From: Actinomycetota bacterium
GTDB taxonomy: Bacteria; Actinomycetota; Acidimicrobiia; Acidimicrobiales; Ilumatobacteraceae
DNA: 9,431 nt
Direction: 5' to 3'
Assembly: GCA_005788205.1 (NCBI GenBank)
Contig: SXYT01000152.1
Coordinates: 1-9,431, forward strand
Part shown: positions 6,216-9,431 of the stretch, piece after piece
Layout of the letters: each line of letters opens with the position of its first letter
How positions within the stretch are numbered: the stretch's first letter is position 1
Made by a program: the position numbers and the translations under genes
The notes under the pieces: generated by a model
What the model was told of the DNA's origin: nothing
Database searches by the model: none
What the model saw: the letters and a program-made list of their open reading frames with translations, nothing else

Positions 6216-6898
6216 TATTCGTCGACCAGTGGACCGAACGCGGCACTGCCGGCCGCGCCGAAAAGCACCGCGAACACCGCGAGGAGGCCGATCCAGGGCC
6301 ACCCCTCGGAGACGGATGCGCCGCCACTGCCGAAGGCCGCCTCGGTGGCACGGGTTGCGCCGATGAGGACGGGTGCCACGACCGGCAGGAGAAGCAGCGG
6401 GAGCAAAGTCTCGCGGCCCCTCGCACCGGCAGCGAGACCGCCGTAGAGGGTACCCACGAACCCCAGCCCGACAGTGGCAGCAACCATGGTGACGAATGCC
6501 TCCGCCCAGCCGGCCGGGGATGGTTCCACCCCGTACAGGACGAAGGCGGTGCACACGAGGAGCACCTCGAGAGCGAACAATTGCACCATCAGAGCCACCG
6601 ACTTGCCGAGGAAGATCGCCACGGGATCGACACCTGCCACCCGCAGGGCGTCGAGGGCCCCGTCGGCGGACTCGACCGCGAAGCTGCGCTGCACCACGAC
6701 GAGCATGCTGAAGAGAGTGGCGAGCCACACGAGACCGGGCGCGACCCGCGACAGGATGCCCTCGTTGTCGAGCGCGAAGGCGAACATCACCATGACCACG
6801 AGGGCGAACGGTGCCACCTGGTTGATGACCACCCTGCTGCCCATCTCGACGGCGAGGTCCTTGCGTGCGACCGCGCGCACGACCGAGCCGCGCGTCAT
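6215..6898 (-). CDS. ccmB: CcmB, membrane subunit of the heme-export ABC complex
   Basis: The product is 227 residues, the standard CcmB length, with six hydrophobic helices. Family features are an N-terminal amphipathic VVRAVARKDLAVEMGSR, an AVESADGALDALRVAGVDP segment (75-92) in the first cytoplasmic loop, and RETLLPLLLLPVVAPVLIGA (162-181), the most conserved CcmB stretch. With CcmA it forms the CcmA2B module that associates with CcmC and CcmD and uses ATP to free heme-bound CcmE; direct heme export by CcmAB is not established. Its ATG at 6898 overlaps the ccmA stop by 4 nt (ATGA), which is strong support for this start. Residues about 184-200 make a Gly/Ser-rich loop before the last helix. 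Confidence 0.94.
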   Translation of the reverse strand: MTRGSVVRAVARKDLAVEMGSRVVINQVAPFALVVMVMFAFALDNEGILSRVAPGLVWLATLFSMLVVVQRSFAVESADGALDALRVAGVDPVAIFLGKSVALMVQLFALEVLLVCTAFVLYGVEPSPAGWAEAFVTMVAATVGLGFVGTLYGGLAAGARGRETLLPLLLLPVVAPVLIGATRATEAAFGSGGASVSEGWPWIGLLAVFAVLFGAAGSAAFGPLVDE

Positions 6899-7548
6899 CG
6901 TGCGCCACCCCCGTCGCGCACAGTCCCGCCGTCCACGGTGACGACCCTCGTGGCGAGCGCACCCGCCCTCTCCAGTTCGTGCGACGACACGACCACCGTC
7001 GCCCCGGCCGCGACAGCGTCGCGCAGCACGGAGTCGATCTCGTCACGGCCGGCGGCATCGAGCCCTGCATGCGGCTCGTCGAGAAGCCACAACTCGGCAC
7101 GGCGCACGATCATCGACGCGAGGGCGCACCTGCGCCTCTGCCCCGCCGACAACCTGTCGGCCTTCACCGACGCGAGACGGCCGTCGAGCCCCATCCGCTG
7201 CATCGCCGCCGACACCTCGTCCCGGGAGGCACCCACGGTGGACGCCCAGAACCGAATGTTCTGGGCGACGGTGAGGTCGAGGTAGAGACCGTTCGTGTGT
7301 CCGAGGAGGCCGACACGCGACCTGATCGAGTCGCGCTGCGCGGTGATGTCCATGCCGAGGATGCTCCCGCCGCCGCGCTCCACGGGGAGGAGACCGGCGC
7401 ACACGCGCAGCACGCTCGTCTTGCCCGCACCGTTCGGGCCCTGCAGAAGGAGCACCTCACCGCGCCCGACGGTGAGGTCGACGCCGGCGAGTGCGGGGAA
7501 CCCCCCGAGAACGGCGACCACGCCGCGCAGTTCAACCACGTTTGTCAT
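6895..7548 (-). CDS. ccmA: CcmA, ATPase of the cytochrome c maturation ABC complex
   Basis: The product is 217 residues with a full ABC ATPase motif set: Walker A GPNGAGKTS (37-45), LGHTNGLYLDLTVAQNI (82-98) where the Q-loop glutamine is replaced in the way typical of CcmA (LGHxxGL), signature LSAGQRRR (133-140), Walker B ELWLLDEP with Asp157 and Glu158, D-loop AGLD, and the switch His190. Length and the LGH motif separate CcmA from general transporters. It sits on the cytoplasmic face, bound to CcmB, and energises holo-CcmE release. It is the first gene of the nine-gene operon. The ATG at 7548 is preceded by a -10 box with a leader of only about 3 nt and no Shine-Dalgarno sequence. It is divergent from the sortase gene. 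Confidence 0.95.
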   Translation of the reverse strand: MTNVVELRGVVAVLGGFPALAGVDLTVGRGEVLLLQGPNGAGKTSVLRVCAGLLPVERGGGSILGMDITAQRDSIRSRVGLLGHTNGLYLDLTVAQNIRFWASTVGASRDEVSAAMQRMGLDGRLASVKADRLSAGQRRRCALASMIVRRAELWLLDEPHAGLDAAGRDEIDSVLRDAVAAGATVVVSSHELERAGALATRVVTVDGGTVRDGGGAR

Positions 7549-7557
7549 GCGTCACGA

Positions 7558-7563
7558 ACGCTA
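7558..7563 (-). promoter_or_regulatory. -10 element (TAGCGT) of the ccm operon
   Basis: On the minus strand TAGCGT lies 9 nt before the ccmA ATG, predicting a transcript with a leader of only about 3 nt. It is the only TANNNT match suitably placed in the 38-bp gap on this strand. No convincing -35 box is seen; a -35 region would fall close to the sortase start, so the two promoters overlap back to back. Confidence 0.45.
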
Positions 7564-7574
7564 CCGAACGGCGT

Positions 7575-7580
7575 TAGGTT
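7575..7580 (+). promoter_or_regulatory. -10 element (TAGGTT) of the sortase gene, leaderless
   Basis: TAGGTT lies 6 nt before the GTG at 7587, so the predicted transcription start is the G of the start codon itself. No Shine-Dalgarno sequence is present, which agrees with leaderless translation. No -35 consensus is visible. Confidence 0.5.
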
Positions 7581-7586
7581 CGGGCC

Positions 7587-8492
7587 GTGGCGCATCCCGC
7601 AACCGTGCGAAGACAGGAGAGGATCTCCCGGGCCCTGGATGCGCTCGGACGCACCCTCATCGCCTGTGGCCTTCTTCTTCTCTCGTTCACCGCGTACCAA
7701 CTGTGGGGCACCGGCATCGAACAGGCCCGCAGCCAGCGCGCACTCGAGCGTCAGTTCGAGAAGACAGCCGTCGTCACGGACACCACTCAGCAGCCCGGCA
7801 CGACCTCGGCCCCCCGTGTTCCGGTGCCGGGCGACTCCGTGGGGCGCATCGAGATCCCGTCGCTCGGCGTGGACGAGTGGATGGTCGCCGGTGCCCGCCT
7901 GTCGGACCTGGAGAAGGGCCCGGGCGTCTTCGCCGGCTCAGTGCTGCCCGGCCAGACGGGCAACCTGGCGGTCGCGGGGCACCGCACCTCGTACGGTGCG
8001 CCGTTCGGCGACCTGGACAGACTGCGCGAGGGCGACGACATCATCTTCACGACTGCCGGGGGGACGTTCACATACGAGGTGACCGGCTCGAGGGTCGTCC
8101 CGCCGACCGACGTGGGGGTGCTCGCACAGACGAAAGACCGTGCGGTCGCCACGCTCGTGACGTGCCACCCGAAGTGGACGTCAAGAAACCGCCTGATCGT
8201 GACGGCCGACCTCGCCCCTGTGCACGAGCCGATGGCGCCCACGCCCATCGCGGAGACCATCGCGAGCGACCCGGCACAGATCACCCCGGGATGGGGGCAC
8301 GACCGCAGCCGCATCCTGCCGACTGTCGCGTGGTCCGGCGTCCTGCTCGCGATCCTGGCGGCAGCCCGCCGGCTCTCGCGTGGTGGATGGTGGCACCGGG
8401 CCGGGGCGTGGGGCGTTGCCTCAGTGCTGTTCGTGCCCTCGCTCTTCATGATGTTCGAGAACCTGTCGGGGCTACTGCCCGCGAACCTGTGA
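7587..8492 (+). CDS. Class E-like sortase (transpeptidase)
   Basis: The product is 301 residues. A cytoplasmic basic N-terminus and membrane helix (about 22-42) are followed by a linker and a sortase domain (about 85-210). The domain opens with GRIEIPSLGV, has AGHRTSYGAPFGDL with catalytic His132, and ends with TLVTCHPKWTSRNRLIV, giving Cys193 and Arg202. The TLxTCHP form is typical of class E sortases of high-GC Gram-positive bacteria, which join LPXTG-type (often LAXTG) proteins to the cell wall. Two further helices (about 245-260 and 272-289) give three membrane segments in all, more than the minimal class E layout. The class is inferred from motif only, and class F or D is less likely. 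No sortase substrate or pilin gene is in the window. The GTG start is chosen because a -10 box sits 6 nt before it. Confidence 0.87.
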   Translation: MAHPATVRRQERISRALDALGRTLIACGLLLLSFTAYQLWGTGIEQARSQRALERQFEKTAVVTDTTQQPGTTSAPRVPVPGDSVGRIEIPSLGVDEWMVAGARLSDLEKGPGVFAGSVLPGQTGNLAVAGHRTSYGAPFGDLDRLREGDDIIFTTAGGTFTYEVTGSRVVPPTDVGVLAQTKDRAVATLVTCHPKWTSRNRLIVTADLAPVHEPMAPTPIAETIASDPAQITPGWGHDRSRILPTVAWSGVLLAILAAARRLSRGGWWHRAGAWGVASVLFVPSLFMMFENLSGLLPANL

Positions 8493-8499
8493 ACGCCCC

Positions 8500-8505
8500 T
8501 ACGCT
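8500..8505 (+). promoter_or_regulatory. -10 element (TACGCT) of the small membrane protein/TetR pair
   Basis: TACGCT lies in the 20-nt gap after the sortase stop and 7 nt before the ATG at 8513, placing the predicted transcription start 1 nt before the start codon. No Shine-Dalgarno sequence is present. The pair may therefore be transcribed on its own as well as by read-through from the sortase gene. Confidence 0.45.
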
Positions 8506-8512
8506 TCGGTCG

Positions 8513-8776
8513 ATGAACACCCCCGAGCACGACCCAGTCCGGGCGAGGCGCGCGCAGGTGGCGAAGTGGACCCTGCTCGCGAACCGGGTCGGCTATCTCT
8601 TCATCGCCCTCGCCATGGCCGCCTTCGTGATGGCCTTCGCGCTCGGGTTCAAGGGACCGCTCGTCACCCTTGTCACGGTCAGTCTCATCACCGGATGCGT
8701 CCTGCTCGCGCCGTCCATCGTCCTCGGGTACGCGGTGAAGGCCGCGGAGCGCGAGGACCGCGAGAACGGGCTCTAG
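8513..8776 (+). CDS. Small two-helix membrane protein upstream of TetR gene
   Basis: The product is 87 residues with no recognised function. A polar, basic N-terminus (MNTPEHDPVRARRAQVAKW) precedes two membrane helices at about 24-45 and 49-73, joined by a short turn (GFKGP). A charged C-terminal tail (VKAAEREDRENGL) follows. Both termini are probably cytoplasmic, since the charged ends and an even number of helices suggest a hairpin; this is inference. The ATG at 8513 follows a -10 box by 7 nt, and the codon use matches the neighbours. The next gene starts at the base directly after this stop codon, so it is almost certainly co-expressed with the TetR regulator. From memory, similar small membrane proteins sit next to TetR genes in other actinobacteria, but no family name can be given. 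Confidence 0.75.
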   Translation: MNTPEHDPVRARRAQVAKWTLLANRVGYLFIALAMAAFVMAFALGFKGPLVTLVTVSLITGCVLLAPSIVLGYAVKAAEREDRENGL

Positions 8777-9355
8777 GTGTCGATCGATTCGCCGGCCCGC
8801 AAGGAGCAGATTCTCTCCGTGGCCCTGAGCGCATTCGCCAGGAGCGGCTACCACAGCACCTCCATGAACGACATCGCCGACGCGATGGGGGTCACGAAGC
8901 CGGTGATCTACCAGCACTTCGACAGCAAGCGGGCGCTCTACATCGAGCTGCTCCAGTTCGTCGGCCGCGACCTCGTGTCAAAGGTGGTCACCGAGGCGGC
9001 CGGTGCAGGTGACGACGGGCGCGAGAAGACGATGCGCGGGATGGTCGCCTACTTCACGTGGGTGTCACAGAATCGCAACGCTTTCTCGCTCATCTTCGAG
9101 AGCAGCGGGCGCGCGGACGAGGAGTTCGCCGACATCGTGAAGCAGTTCGAGGACGAGGCAGCCGCGGCCATCGCCCCACTCATCACTGCGAAGGTGAACG
9201 CCCAGGACCAGCGCACCCTCGCCCTCGGGTTGGTGGGGATGGCAGAGGCGGTCAGCCGTCACCTCATTGCCGAGCACGTGGACTTCGACCCCGAAAAGAT
9301 CGGTCGGTCAATCGGCGGCCTGGCCTGGGCCGGGCTGCGGTCCATCGGCGACTGA
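8777..9355 (+). CDS. TetR-family transcriptional regulator
   Basis: The product is 192 residues, the standard TetR length. The N-terminal DNA-binding domain (about 8-55) shows the family pattern: KEQILSVALSAFARSGYHST (9-28), the helix-turn-helix SMNDIADAMGVTKPVIYQHF (29-48) and DSKRALY (49-55). The C-terminal ligand and dimer domain is helical and includes MRGMVAYFTWVSQNRNAFSL (86-105); it gives no hint of the ligand. The start is a GTG directly adjoining the TAG stop of the small membrane protein gene, with no good Shine-Dalgarno sequence, so translation probably depends on termination and restart by ribosomes from the upstream gene. TetR proteins are usually repressors of adjacent genes, so control of the membrane protein gene is plausible, but no convincing operator was found. 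It is convergent with the fragment at the right edge, 11 bp away. Confidence 0.92.
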   Translation: MSIDSPARKEQILSVALSAFARSGYHSTSMNDIADAMGVTKPVIYQHFDSKRALYIELLQFVGRDLVSKVVTEAAGAGDDGREKTMRGMVAYFTWVSQNRNAFSLIFESSGRADEEFADIVKQFEDEAAAAIAPLITAKVNAQDQRTLALGLVGMAEAVSRHLIAEHVDFDPEKIGRSIGGLAWAGLRSIGD

Positions 9356-9366
9356 GCCCCGCCGGG

Positions 9367-9431
9367 TCAGTCCCGCAACGTCAGGCCGCGGTAGCCGTCC
9401 ACGAAGCCGCCACGACGCAGGATGTCAGTGA
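9367..9431 (-). CDS. C-terminal end of an unidentified convergent gene
   Basis: Reading the minus strand from the right edge, an open frame of 20 complete codons before the stop (two leftover bases at the edge) ends at a TGA occupying 9367-9369. It encodes about TDILRRGGFVDGYRGL followed by TLRD. The GGFxDGxRGL pattern is reminiscent of the C-terminal end of some family 2 glycosyltransferases, but 20 residues are too few to assign. Its reality is supported by the tight 11-bp convergent spacing to the TetR stop, in keeping with gene density here. Confidence 0.45.
   Translation of the reverse strand, partial: TDILRRGGFVDGYRGLTLRD

Noticed and set aside
5528..7285. A 585-codon plus-strand open frame across ccmC, ccmB and ccmA
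   Set aside because: It is antisense to three genes with clear family motifs, has low-complexity charged composition and no motif. It is a GC-bias shadow.
8452..8464. GTTC-GA-GAAC inverted repeat near the end of the sortase gene as a TetR site
   Set aside because: It is too short, lies within codons of a conserved-length gene and is about 40 bp upstream of the -10 box, so chance is the simpler explanation.
8780..8787. TCGATCGA palindrome at the start of the TetR gene as an operator
   Set aside because: It is only 8 bp and made of common GC-genome tetramers. It lies inside the coding start, with no second half-site pair near the promoter.

Overview
The window is uniformly GC-rich, densely coded chromosomal DNA. 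It carries a class E-type sortase (a Gram-positive, high-GC trait), short TANNNT promoters sitting directly on start codons, and GTG starts. Together these suggest an actinobacterium, possibly of the Acidimicrobiia; that placement is inference, since no rRNA or other marker gene is present.

Layout. Positions 1-575 (minus strand) hold most of a cytoplasmic sulfite oxidase-like molybdopterin oxidoreductase whose C-terminal end runs off the left edge. A 52-bp gap separates it from a divergent stand-alone histidine phosphatase (628-1089, plus). Convergent to that, 7 bp away, is the end of a nine-gene minus-strand operon (7548 down to 1097). This is a complete System I cytochrome c maturation cluster in the order ccmA, B, C, D, E, F, G, H and a ccmI-like TPR gene. 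Every junction overlaps by 1-22 nt except ccmB/ccmC, where a 33-nt gap contains most of a perfect 14-bp palindrome. Divergent from ccmA across only 38 bp is a class E-like sortase (7587-8492, plus). It is followed by a two-helix small membrane protein (8513-8776) and a TetR-family regulator (8777-9355) whose GTG start directly follows the upstream stop codon. The last 65 bases hold the C-terminal end of an unidentified convergent gene.

How the genes work together. CcmA and CcmB form the ABC transporter module that powers release of heme-loaded CcmE from CcmC. CcmC and CcmD load heme onto the CcmE histidine. CcmF receives holo-CcmE and ligates heme to apocytochrome c. CcmG and CcmH keep the CxxCH cysteines reduced, and the CcmI-like TPR protein presents the apocytochrome. 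All signature residues checked are present. No cytochrome c gene lies in the window. The flanking genes (oxidoreductase, phosphatase, sortase, TetR pair) have no visible functional tie to the operon.

No tRNA, rRNA, CRISPR array, insertion sequence or convincing rho-independent terminator was seen, and there is no non-coding stretch longer than 52 bp. The points most worth a second look are the cysteine-rich CcmE variant, the apparently leaderless promoter geometry shared by the transcription units, the ccmB/ccmC palindrome, the single-helix CcmI-like protein, and the small membrane protein/TetR pair.
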